64,000 nucleotides of DNA, from contig PJRA01000509.1 of assembly GCA_016987375.1 (NCBI GenBank), forward strand, positions 1,127,305-1,191,304, in the 5' to 3' direction. The stretch comes from Brachionus koreanus (Eukaryota > Rotifera > Eurotatoria > Ploima > Brachionidae). Under the pieces are notes generated by a model. It was not told where the DNA came from. It made no database searches and worked only from the letters and a program-made list of their open reading frames with translations. This document shows, piece after piece, positions 1 through 10,247 of this stretch. The stretch's first letter is position 1, and each line of letters starts with the position of its first letter. The position numbers and the translations under genes are program-made.

Positions 1-278
1 TCTAAAACCAAATCCTTTGACTTAAAAAAAAAATCCAAAAAATTATGCTTATAAATTATTTTATCATTTTCTAAATATTACGATAACAATTATTAAAGAA
101 AAATTTAAATTAACTTTATGAATTTTTATTGAAATATTTAAAAAAAATTCGATTTAAATATAAACTTTGAACAAATAACTTCTGGGAGTATATTTTGAAG
201 TTGAATTTTAATAGTTAATGACAAAAACTAAAAAACGTTAAATCCAAAATAATGTTAGATATTAGTTTAAAAAATCAT
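1..278. other. AT-rich sequence downstream of STIP1
   Basis: No gene is visible. This is low-complexity AT-rich DNA that should contain the 3' untranslated region of the minus-strand STIP1 gene. Confidence 0.5.
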
Positions 279-2095
279 CTATCGGACTTGAATTAGACCA
301 GCTTCAATCAATTTCTGTATTTTTGCTTTGATTGCTGGATTTTTCAAATGGTCTTGAGCGGCTTGACGATCGGTTTGCATTTGTTCCAATATTAAACGCA
401 TTGCTGGATCGCTTAAAATTTGTTGAACCTCAGGATCTTGCATTGCTCGCTTTCTAACTTCTTCTGGATCAGAGCTCATTGCACAAGATCTGTATCCTTC
501 AATAGCTTCTTGACAGTCAGGATCCAATTCAATTGCTTTGGCATAAGCAGACATGGCTTTAGCTTGCTCTTTCATTAGCATTAAAATTGAGCCTTTCTGC
601 ACATATGCTTTGACAAAATTTGCATCAAGTTTGATTGCTTGGTCACAGTCGTTTAAGGCCAACTGAAACTCCATTAGTTTTGAGTAGCACAAAGCCCGAT
701 TTCGGAATAGTTTGGCATCATTCGGGTTTCTTTTGATAGCTTCATTATAGTGTTTCATTGCAGCCGGAAAATCCCCTTTTTTAAATGCTTCATTACCAAG
801 ATTTTTTTCTTTTTCCGCTTCTTCGGGATTGATGTAAGCCCGCATTTCCTCCTCCTTGATTTCTTTTTCGATTTGTTGCTTTTTTTTTAAAACGTCTGGA
901 TTACGATGCTCAGACAAAGAATGATTGTAGTATTTTAAAGAATTTTTTAAGTCCTTTTGTTTGTAATAAGCATTGCCTATTCTTGCATAGGCTCTTAAAT
1001 TTTAAAAATTAAAAATTCATTTTTTTTAATCATTTTTTAGAAGCTAAATTACTTGGCAATCAAAGTAAAATCAGCTTTGTTTTCACGACCAACTTCAATT
1101 GCTTTCTCACACAATTCGATACATTTAGCGAGATCATTTTTTTCAAAATACACAGCTTCAAATAAAAATAATCAAATGAAATAATATTTAAATAATTTTT
1201 TTACCAGCTTTATTTGTCATGTAAGTTATATTAATGGGATCTAGTTCAGAAGCACGATCATAGTGTTTAAGAGCAGTTTCAAAGTCTTTCTTCTTATAAG
1301 CCTCATTTCCAAGATCTTTTTCCTTTGCTGCCTCCCGTTGCTCGGATGTTCGCTCATCCTTTGGCTCTGGCTTTGGTTCTGGCTTTTTTTCTTCAGGGAC
1401 TGGTGTTGGTTTAGGCTCTTCTGTTTGCATTTCTTCATTATCAAACATGCCTCCACCGCCCATGCCACCAAACATGGCTCCCAAAAGCTGTGTAGCCTTT
1501 GGATTGCTTAAAAGCTTACTTAAATTGATAATTTTTAATTAAATTTTAGACAGAATAATTCTATAATTTACCCAATGTCATTAGGATTTTTTTGCAAATC
1601 CTTGAGTAAATTCTGTACTTCTGGATCACTTAAAAGGCCTCTTGTCTTTGGATTCATGGCTAAATTGGCCAAAAATTTTGGATCAGCAAAGGGGTTCATG
1701 CCGCCAGCGCCACTGCCTCCAAAGTTAAGTGGCGTTTCTAAATTATCCTTGCAGTTTTTAAGCGCATCTTTTAACAATTGATTATTCGGGTCAAATTTTA
1801 AACCTTGTTCATAAGTTTTTATGGCCTCATCTTGTTTGTTCATCAGTTCGAGGGCTGCGCCTTTACGAGAGTAACCTTTTGGCCAGTCGCTCTTTAGACT
1901 AATAGTTTTCTCGGCATCTTGGAGCGATTCAGCATATTTACCCACTTTGGCATATGCGGCAGATCGGTTGCTGTACAAAATGTGGTTGTTCGAGTCCTTT
2001 TGGATAGCCTCGGTGTAATGTTTGATGGCTTCATCGAAATTTTCGGCTTGCAAGGCAGCGTTTCCTTTTGCTTTTAGTTCGTCAGCAGTACTCAT
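279..2095 (-). CDS. STIP1: Stress-induced phosphoprotein 1 (Hsp70-Hsp90 organising co-chaperone, Hop)
   Basis: Cytosolic adaptor that carries clients from Hsp70 to Hsp90. I read four exons on the minus strand: 2095-1572, 1518-1205, 1155-1053 and 993-279. Introns are about 50-60 bases with GT..AG ends, and the phases close to a 551-residue protein; the human protein has 543. Order seen: TPR1 from the start ([12 protein letters not shown]), a GGMNPF/DP1 region ending PEVQNLL, a charged linker (KPEPKPEPK), TPR2A ([11 protein letters not shown]), TPR2B ([27 protein letters not shown]), and a C-terminal DP2 ([19 protein letters not shown]). The start is the first ATG, in the usual M-x-x-A-x-E-L-K context. 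The upstream region carries perfect heat shock elements. Identification is secure from the near-collinear match to animal STIP1. Confidence 0.97.
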
Positions 2096-2185
2096 TTTTT
2101 TAATTTTTCTTGGAAAAAAAAAATAATTAAAGCACGATGTTAGCTAAATATTAAGTTAAATTAATTTTATTTCTGTTTTTGAAAT

Positions 2186-2205
2186 ATTCGAGAATATTCT
2201 CGAAT
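2186..2205. promoter_or_regulatory. Perfect four-unit heat shock element upstream of STIP1
   Basis: Four alternating five-base units, TTC at 2187-2189, GAA at 2192-2194, TTC at 2197-2199 and GAA at 2202-2204, each separated by exactly two bases. This is the canonical HSF1 site. It lies about 90 bases upstream of the STIP1 ATG, where a core promoter is expected. STIP1 is heat-inducible in other animals, so HSF control is a strong inference. Confidence 0.8.
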
Positions 2206-2403
2206 GGTTTAATTTAAAAATTAGGATGACTCGCAATACTTGCTAGTTATTTAAATTTAAATTAGCTGAATTTGCTTTCAAAATTTGAATGCTTATTTTT
2301 TTGTATTTATATATAATTTTGAATTTAATAGAAAATTCAAGAAATTTAAGACAACTTTTTTTGCTCTAAACTTTTTATTTTTAAATAATTACTGACAAAT
2401 TCA

Positions 2404-2418
2404 CGAAAATTCTCGAAT
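2404..2418. promoter_or_regulatory. Second heat shock element (three units)
   Basis: GAA at 2405-2407, TTC at 2410-2412 and GAA at 2415-2417 with exact two-base spacing. It lies about 310 bases upstream of the STIP1 start codon and about 200 bases from the first element, a typical HSF arrangement. Confidence 0.6.
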
Positions 2419-2419
2419 T

Positions 2420-3280
2420 TTTTTCTGTTAATTTTAAAAACAATAACAAATAAAAAATATAATTTGATTTATTTTTAAAATAAATCACAACTTGTTTTAA
2501 AAAAATTATCATCATTAAAAATATAAAAATAATTGAAAATGTAAACTCATTTTAAAACTTTTTTACAAATTATTTTCCATCAAATCAAATTTTCTAATTT
2601 AAAGAAAAAATATAATTTAATTTAAAAATTCTAAATTCACTATTTAATTTTTCTAATATGAATTAAACATATTTAAAAAAGTATAATTAGATTAATAAAC
2701 CCTTAACTTACTGATGAACAAAATTCTAAAATTCTTGATAAAATTTTCGAAAATGCAATTTTTCATTTTGCTTTTTTCTAAAGCCAAATTATTCTTCACA
2801 TTTTTGAGATAATTTTGAAATATAACTCTGCCAATTTGATCTTTTTTTTTGAAAATTAATCAACATGAAAATTTTTTAAAAAATCAAAATAAATTTTATA
2901 AAAGTTAAGATTATTCTTTTAGATGGCTAGATTAATTCAAATTTTAAGCATTTAAAAACTTCAAGCAACCAAACTAAAATAAAAATAAAATATAACTATA
3001 ATAAGATTTTTAAAGGTTTTCTATAAAGATCTTTAATTCATGGAGGACATTAGTGATGCATATCAAAATACCGTTCTAGATTCATATTGATCCATTCATT
3101 ATAAAACAGTACCTTTAATACCGTTTTAATATAGGTTTAAAAAAAATTTGGCAATATGAGAGTTAAATTCGAAAAATATTTATATGGTTTTGTGAAATTT
3201 GGTTCAAAATGAAAAAAATAAAATTGAAAAAAGCTCACAACTAACTTTTTTTCTAAAGGCTTTTAATTAGTTCTGTAAAT
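2420..3280. other. AT-rich intergenic DNA
   Basis: Low-complexity A/T runs. I see no open frame, repeat ends or RNA gene. Confidence 0.4.
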
Positions 3281-3289
3281 ACATCAAAG

Positions 3290-3900
3290 TGCACTATAGA
3301 TGGTTGCATCAATAGTCAAATTGATGTTTACAAACTTTTTGTCTGGTACCAAAAATATTATGAAGGTGTCTGTAAAATATAGCGAGTTCATCAACGCATC
3401 AATTTAACAAATATTGTGCATGGCTATTTTGGATAATGAAAAAGTACTTATTAGCTGCATACATAGACGATCTTGCTAAAGTAGCACTACACCAATTTTT
3501 GAATAAATCCAAAAGGGAAAACGTCTTCTGGATTAAAAACTAATGAGATGAATAATAGTGTGTGATGATTTTAATCTCCCAAATGCCAGTTAGAATGAAA
3601 GTTGTGTACCTTTGATTGATATTAAGGATCTTGGATCGGCAGAGATGGGGATTATACACTAAAAACCAAATTTAAGAAAAAAAATTATCAGCAATAAAAT
3701 ATATAATAAAATATTAAGCATTAAGAATTTTTTAAAATTTAAGTAAAATGACAGCTTTCTGACCTTTATAAATAAGCAAAAACATTCTAAAAATACTCTT
3801 GATTTTGTAATTACAGAATTCTGACATTGAATTCTTTATTTATTAACATTCAAAGGCCGGAGAGATTCTCCGATCCATTTTATTTGACTCGTTTTTTTAT
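3290..3900 (+). mobile_element. LINE endonuclease-domain relic
   Basis: Broken coding traces on the plus strand. Around 3560-3660 the sequence reads as VICDDFNLPNASWNES followed by VPLIDIKDLG, which resembles the GDFN-x-P-x-I-x-W motif of the apurinic-type endonuclease of non-LTR retrotransposons. Near 3798 a further piece reads TLDFVITE, the next conserved block of that domain. Frames are interrupted by stops and shifts, so it is dead. The far end shares about 43 bases with 18981-19023. Confidence 0.6.
3855..3897. repeat. 43-base dispersed repeat, copy 1
   Basis: Partner of the repeat at 18981-19023. It contains the short palindrome CGGAGAGATTCTCCG and ends in TATTTGACTCGTTTTT. It lies at the downstream end of the LINE endonuclease relic. 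Confidence 0.45.
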
Positions 3901-4521
3901 TACGTTACATTATATTTTTTCAATAAAAATAAAATTATTTTGTAACAAAAATTAAATAATAAATACCTAATTATAATAAATGAATTTATAAGAATAAAAT
4001 GGTGATATATCTTAATAAAATTCTGTTTTTATTTTTCTGTTTTTTTCAAATTTTTTCAATTTAGATATATTTTTGTTATTATTTTGTGAATTAATTTTCA
4101 AAAAATTTCAAAATTTTTAAAAATTAAATTTGTTTCATCGTTTTAAATTTTATTCAAACTATAATATTAATAATATCATATTATGAAATTAAAATACAAA
4201 TAAAACAAAAATTCTTTCTTTTTCGATAAATTAAAATGTACCAAAATAAATTTTTTCTAAAAGAATACTGCAAAAACAGCAACTCAATCTTGCGAAATTT
4301 TTAAAGCAAAAATAGACAAAAACTTTCATTGCATTTTTTGCCCATAATCTGTTTTTGTTTTATTTGTAATTGAATTTCACAATATCTCAAACTATTTGAT
4401 AAATAAAAATTAATATATAGATTTTTATTACAATTCGAATTTAAATACTAAAATTTTTCTATGTTTAAGAATTATTAAAAATATTTTACTAGATATTTTA
4501 TCTAGTCTAATTTGAGCAGTT
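3900..4521. other. AT-rich gap
   Basis: No coding signal seen. It probably includes the 3' untranslated region of the minus-strand carbonic anhydrase gene. Confidence 0.35.
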
Positions 4522-5409
4522 TTATTGAATAGTATCACACTCTTTATATAAATCATTGTATGTTGATTCGTCTATTTTGATGAATCTTTTTTCTTTATAG
4601 CTAAACATATAAATATCATTAGTTCTAATATCAGTCCATAATGCATAGCCTCTGAGCAAATTTTTGGCTATCTTATCTCTCAAAAAGTTATAATTATTCA
4701 CGTTTTTCAATTGTTTTAGTGTATTGATCTAAAATAAATATTTTTTATAGAAATTTTAAAAAATGTCCAATAAATTACCATGGAAAATTTATCTCTTATG
4801 CTAAATTGGTTCTCTGGGTCAATGTACGCTTGAAATTGATTTGGATGTCCTTCAGAAAAAGTCAAACATTTATTGAAACCACTACTTTCAAACTCTTTAA
4901 ACTTGGTCACCGAATCTCTTCCATTCAATATCAGCCATTTTTTTAAAGCACTCGGATTATTTGAAGCCTGAAAATCCAAATTGTCTTTCATATCATAGAG
5001 CATATTTATAGGCTAAATTAATAGATTTATCAGATGCAATTTGAAAAAATACAAAATTCAAAAATTATACTCGAGAATCAGAATGACCTAACACCACGAT
5101 AGTATTAGCATTATTGTTAACGCATGCTAGCTCAAGAGCAGCTGGAGTTCCGCTTGCTACACTCGTTTCAGACGATTCAAATTTAGGGATGAACCCACCT
5201 GGGGATCGAATGAAAAAAAAAGTGCCTGGCTGAGCTTGAAGAAGACGAGATACAACTATTCTGCTATCAATGCCAGTAACAATTGCCATTTTTGGTGCAG
5301 GTTTATCAAGTATTTCTCTAAATATTGGTAATATCTCACCTTGGATGGTTTTTTGATATTTCAATATACCCTCTACGATTTTGCCCATTCCTTTATGAAC
5401 AATTGTCAT
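4522..5409 (-). CDS. Beta-carbonic anhydrase homologue lacking two zinc ligands (probable pseudoenzyme)
   Basis: Three minus-strand exons, 5409-5071, 5012-4779 and 4728-4522, with GT..AG introns of about 50-60 bases and all phases zero. The protein is 259 residues, close to insect CAHbeta. It follows the animal beta-class along its whole length: start region (KIVEGILKYQ), the DSR loop at 48-50, AALELACV, GHSD at 108-111, then INMLYDMKD, AYIDPENQF and a C-terminal block DIYMFSYKEKRFIKIDEST. Active beta enzymes bind zinc through Cys in CMDSR and His plus Cys in GHSDC. Here the first Cys is Gly46 (TGIDSR) and the second is Ser112 (GHSDSR); only His109 remains. The Asp-Arg dyad (48, 50) is kept. 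The conserved fold with lost zinc ligands suggests a non-catalytic role, or an error in both codons, which is unlikely. The reading frame is intact. Confidence 0.9.
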
Positions 5410-6430
5410 TTTTGTTAAAATTACCAGATCTATAAAATAAAATCTCGTTCTGAATATGTTCTGCTATTTTTATATTTAGAATATTTAGAATTTTTAGAAA
5501 ATCCAGTTAAAAAAACAAACAATTTTTCAAAAATAGATCTGGATTTGAAAGCCAAACTGAAAATAGTTGCTTTTTTTTGAATAGCTCACATAATAAAAGA
5601 ATTTTATTTATGCTTGATGAAAAAATATTTTTTTATATTGCAATGTTGCAAAATTAAATTTAAATTTTACTTATTGATACACTCTTTTCTATATTTAATC
5701 ATACAACATTTATTTTTGTTTCATTTAAACAACACTACACACCTTTTTTAGTATACTTTTAGGACTTTTGTCTGTTTGTCAAAATTCTATCATTGTAACG
5801 TGTTTTTTCACGGAATTTAAGCAGTTTATATTTCTATTAATTCAAACGGGTAGTATCAGACTCATTGACGAAACGAATATTGAGTGAAAAAATGTTTTTT
5901 TTTCATCCCTTTTAATTAATTACACTTGAAAAATTTCAATAAAATTTCATTAATTATATAGTCAAATCTTTTTATACTTCAGAATATTGAATGCCAATCA
6001 TAAATATTTGAATTTGAATTTGTCAAAAATTTTAAATTAAAAATTTTTTTCAATTATTAAGTAATTAAACTATAGTTTTAAACATTTAAATGAAACAGTC
6101 GAATATACTTCGTCTAATGTCTACAAGAATATATAAAGCCTTTTTATTTTAGTTTAAATTTTACGGGACAGTCTTCAATATATTAATTGGAAAATTATAT
6201 CATTTTTTTCTTCAGTTCCTTTTTTTAGTATTGATTGATTCTTTCAAGTTAAGTTTTAAACTCATTTAATAGATAAATTGAAGCAATCCTTTTAAAACAC
6301 CTATGTATTTTCTTTTCACCGTTTAAACATTTAAGATTAAAAAAATTTAATTTTTGAAAATTTTCTTAAAAATTAAAAAATTCGGATTTTTTTTCAAACA
6401 AAACCAAAATTTAAATATGTATTTATAAAA
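5410..6430. other. Intergenic DNA between carbonic anhydrase and innexin
   Basis: AT-rich, with no open frame or recognisable repeat. It should hold the carbonic anhydrase promoter and the innexin 3' end. Confidence 0.35.
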
Positions 6431-7843
6431 TTATTTTTCATTATCATATTGTTCTGATTCAGTTTTTTCAATTTCACTTTTTATTAAATTGTTTTTAGTC
6501 AAATAATCCATCCATAGTTCATACAATAGGTCCACGAAAATTAAGCTCCCTGCTACATTTTTTACCAAATGTAGCATCACAACTCCATCACTATTAAGAT
6601 AGTTTTCATAAAAATCTTCAATTTGTTTTTTTATAGAATCAAATACAACTTGACGTTTAACTTGTTTGGACTCATCTTCGGTTAATTTCATCATGTTTTT
6701 TCTAATATTTAAATACTTGTACAAAAAAGCTATCTTTTGCGAGTAAAGCATTTCATTTGACCAAGCCAAAATATTAATAATTGTAAGAAAAAATAAGATA
6801 ACATACCAAAACCAAAATATTACATATATCTTTTCGATTAGGACATTAATTGACAAAATACACTCCACAGAATACCAGTGAATTTTATTCAAATTATTAT
6901 GAACAAAAAAGTCACATATAGTTCTTATTGGAAACTGAGTAGTTAAATTGTATGGATTTTTTTTATGAGATAAAGTAATAAAAAAATCAACCCCATAGGA
7001 ATAAAAATTTTTGCCAAATATTAAATGAAATAATATCAGCTGAAAAATAATATTGGCTAAATTCGAAAATTTTAAAATCATATATTGCTTTGTTAAATTT
7101 TTTAAACCTTCGCTTGGCGTCATGAAGCTTGAAATTTTTTTTTTTGAATTAATTGTTGATTTTAGAATTTTTTTAAACCTGTATTTCAAATTTTTCGATG
7201 ATAAAGAATCAGGATCATCTAATTCATTAGGATAAAATGTTCTTTTTTTTTCATAAGATTTTTTTCTTTCATTTTCTTTAAAAACAATTGAATTGAAATT
7301 CGATTTAAAAGATTCCTTTAATTCATTGTTTACAAGGAGAGGTTCAATCTCAGTTTCTTTGGACATTGAACGCAATAGTCCGGTTGTTTTTGGTGAATTT
7401 TTAATAGACTCTTTTAGCACGTTGGACTTATCTAATTGATCTAGCAACTTTTTTACATATCCGCCTGAGCTAGATGATGAAACTTTCCAAATAAAGTCCG
7501 GTAGCATGAACAACAAAGCTTGGCCAAAAAGTATAAAAAGAATAAATTGATAGTAATATATATTATATTTAGGTGATTGAGAAAACAAATCTGCATCTGT
7601 TTCTTCTGGATAATAATATGTATTATTAACCCAACAAATTTTATGAGAATAGTCCGTTTGGCTGCCACTTAATTGTGACGGAAGCCAGCAATTTATCCCA
7701 TATCCATCATCTAAGCGAATAAGAACAACAGCGATTGAAATGAATATAACTACTACAGAATATTTACTGTGGATTTTATCTATAAAATCTCCACGAATTG
7801 CATTATTTTTTACTGATTGATAAGCCTCTAGTATATTGTCCAT
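6431..7843 (-). CDS. Innexin (invertebrate gap-junction channel subunit)
   Basis: Plasma-membrane channel protein of invertebrate gap junctions. A single uninterrupted frame of 470 residues when started at the ATG at 7843 (MDNILEAYQS); the frame runs 17 codons further upstream but has only a GTG there, so the inner ATG is preferred. Four membrane segments are visible: YSVVVIFISIAVVLI; YYYQFILFILFGQALLFML, holding the family YYQ motif and followed by P-D-F-I-W; one around NIIFQLILFHLIF; and IYVIFWFWYVILFFL. Each extracellular loop has a pair of cysteines (INCWLP and KICWVN; RTICDFF and VECILS), as innexins need for docking. The lack of introns is unusual among its neighbours here. Which innexin paralogue it is cannot be said. 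Confidence 0.93.
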   Translation of the reverse strand: MDNILEAYQSVKNNAIRGDFIDKIHSKYSVVVIFISIAVVLIRLDDGYGINCWLPSQLSGSQTDYSHKICWVNNTYYYPEETDADLFSQSPKYNIYYYQFILFILFGQALLFMLPDFIWKVSSSSSGGYVKKLLDQLDKSNVLKESIKNSPKTTGLLRSMSKETEIEPLLVNNELKESFKSNFNSIVFKENERKKSYEKKRTFYPNELDDPDSLSSKNLKYRFKKILKSTINSKKKISSFMTPSEGLKNLTKQYMILKFSNLANIIFQLILFHLIFGKNFYSYGVDFFITLSHKKNPYNLTTQFPIRTICDFFVHNNLNKIHWYSVECILSINVLIEKIYVIFWFWYVILFFLTIINILAWSNEMLYSQKIAFLYKYLNIRKNMMKLTEDESKQVKRQVVFDSIKKQIEDFYENYLNSDGVVMLHLVKNVAGSLIFVDLLYELWMDYLTKNNLIKSEIEKTESEQYDNEK

Positions 7844-10247
7844 TATCACAAAAAAGATTTTAAAAAAAATTAAAAAAATATCTAAAAATTTCACAAGTAT
7901 TGCATTTATTTTTAATAATTTATAAAATTTGATAAACCTCTTGTTTCTTTATCCATAAGTGGTATAGAAAAGATATAAACTCCTAAATAAAGATAAGGTT
8001 AGTAGAATTTTTATGTTAAAACATACTAATCATAAGAGAAATTCAAAGATAAAAATTAATTATGGTTTTTAAACGTTTTTACAAGAGTATTTAAAAAAAA
8101 TTTGATTTTAATAAAGTAAAATATTTTGGACCAAATGGTCTTTTTTACTATTTTATCTCAAATTAAGTTTTGAAGGTAAAAATGAACTAATAGCTCGATA
8201 AAATAATTTTTAATCTATTTAAAAGAATAACTCAAAAAAAAGTTAATTTACAATGGGACATTTTTGTATAAAAGAAAGATTTTAAATTATTCAATCTTTC
8301 ATCAGTGCTAAAAATTTTTGAAATTAAATGATAAATTTAAAAATTTTATTTATTTTTTAATATTAAATGTTGATTCAACCAAAATCACAAAAAAACATAT
8401 AAAAGTAATTTTTTTGTTTGAGAGCTTCAGGTGGATAAGCTCATTAGGAAATTTTTTTTTAAAAATATTTCTTTTTTTCCTAATCTAGGAAGATTTTAAC
8501 TTTGCCAGACATAATAATTATAATATATTCTTCGATCAAATTAGTTTAACTAAATTGACAAAGCAGGATAACTAATTGAATCCCACTAAAGTAGACTTTT
8601 CTTTGATGTTTCTACCGACATTGCTGATTTCATTTTCGATTACACCATACTTCTTTCTTTTTTGCATGATACCATTCGACAATTCATAATTATGTTTCTT
8701 ATTTTTCATTTATAATCACTTGTCTAGTTAATATGGTTAATTAAAAAAAACACTGTTGTATATTTGAGATAAATTAATCGTGCATGCTCGAGATAAGTTA
8801 AACGTTAATTTAAAGACTTAAATCTTGTTCGTTTGATTCATTAATTGAAATCATAAGTTCCGCATCGCAATACCAATTGACATGATATCTTTACTTTTTC
8901 TTTGAATTTGATTAATTTAAAATTTTTTTTTTCCTTAATATTTCAAAAATGTTATAAGCGAAAAATTCGCTTAAACAGCGAGTCAAAAATGCCATCGACC
9001 AAATATTTTTCTAATTCTTAAAATAAATATATATCAATTTTAAAATTTAAAAAAAGATTCTTTTAAAAAAAAAACAATCATAATTTATGCTTTTGATTTT
9101 TTCTAATTAAAAAAAATTTTAATTTAAAGCATTTTTTGAACAAACAATTAAAAAATTATTTCTTATTTGTACTTTTAATTATTTGGTAAATAAAAAATAA
9201 ATGTCTATGGAATTCAAGTAAAAGACAAATGTGATTTTACTAGAGAATGTCCAAGAACATGCTTCAAAAATTCATTGACTTTAATAGATATGGACTATGA
9301 AATTAGAAGGGAGAACTAGTAGAAATATGATTGAAATGTTTCAGTTAGCAAGTAAATTGGAAAATGCTTAACTAACTAGAACCCCATTATCTAATATTTA
9401 AAAGAGAAAGAAGCATTACAAGAGTCATTAGTTAAGAATTCACAAGAAAAGCTTTCCTAGGAAATTGAGAAACGACTTTTCAAGTGATGTGACTGTGAAT
9501 TGGATAACTTACCTAATAGTGTTTTAAAATCCAAAATGGTTAAGTCTTCAAGATAGCTTAAGGTAAATTAAATTGAAATGGCTAATACAGAACTACACTG
9601 TTACGAAGCAGTGATCACCTCAGATATTCTAAATAGAATGATAAATAAAAGTTAAAGAAAATAAATAATTTTGTGTATTTAAACATCTTAAAAAATACTG
9701 ATCATTATTGAACAAAAAAAATTCAAATAGTTTAGTTAAATACTTTAAAAATGACACAGTCAAGTTCCATCAATGATTCGTTTATCATTACTAAAAAGTA
9801 AAGTTTTAAATAATAAATTGATATTTTTAAATTTTTTAAATTTAAAAAAGAAAATCAACAGTTAGCTAAATTTTCAAAGTAAAAGCCTAATTTTCAAATG
9901 CTAAAGCTTCAAAAAAAAAAATTTGGGAATTTATTTTTGAAATTTTTTGGCAAAACTTGATTTTCAACTTGAGAAAAATTACATAATTAAAAATTTATTT
10001 TTAAAAAGAATATTTTTAAAAATTATTTTGCCTAAATTATTTCAATCATATGCATAAACTGAGCATCAGATAGACAAATTGCGAACAAACCTCAACATTT
10101 TTCAGTGACTTGAATAAAAAAAAAACTAAAGGATTTGTAAAAACAAACTAAACAATTTCATGTGATTAATATTTATTTAATATTTAAACATAAATTATCT
10201 CGAATTTATTTTTGCTTAAACTTTGGTGCTATTTCTAAAGGCGATTG
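7844..10247. other. 2.4-kb intergenic region with decayed coding traces
   Basis: Mostly AT-rich and featureless. Between 8500 and 8720 a broken plus-strand frame weakly resembles LINE endonuclease sequence. Between 9200 and 9650 is a longer degenerate coding-like stretch, listed separately. No intact gene is seen. Confidence 0.35.
9206..9650 (+). pseudogene. Degenerate coding-like relic, family unknown
   Basis: One plus-strand frame reads with several in-frame stops but long coherent stretches, for example CDFTRECPRTCFKNSLTLI, EKEALQESLVKNSQEKLS and ELHCYEAVITSDILN. Base composition is less AT-rich than the flanks, as for decayed coding DNA. It may be a transposon or gene fragment. I do not recognise the family. 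Confidence 0.3.

Noticed and set aside
1263..1781. Plus-strand open frames opposite STIP1
   Set aside because: They lie antisense to well-matched STIP1 exons and have no recognisable protein.
7053..7668. Short frames within the innexin gene on both strands
   Set aside because: They are shadows of the innexin reading frame with low-complexity translation.
7844..7894. 17-codon N-terminal extension of the innexin
   Set aside because: It begins with GTG, not ATG, and is not like innexin N-termini, which start a few residues before the first membrane segment.
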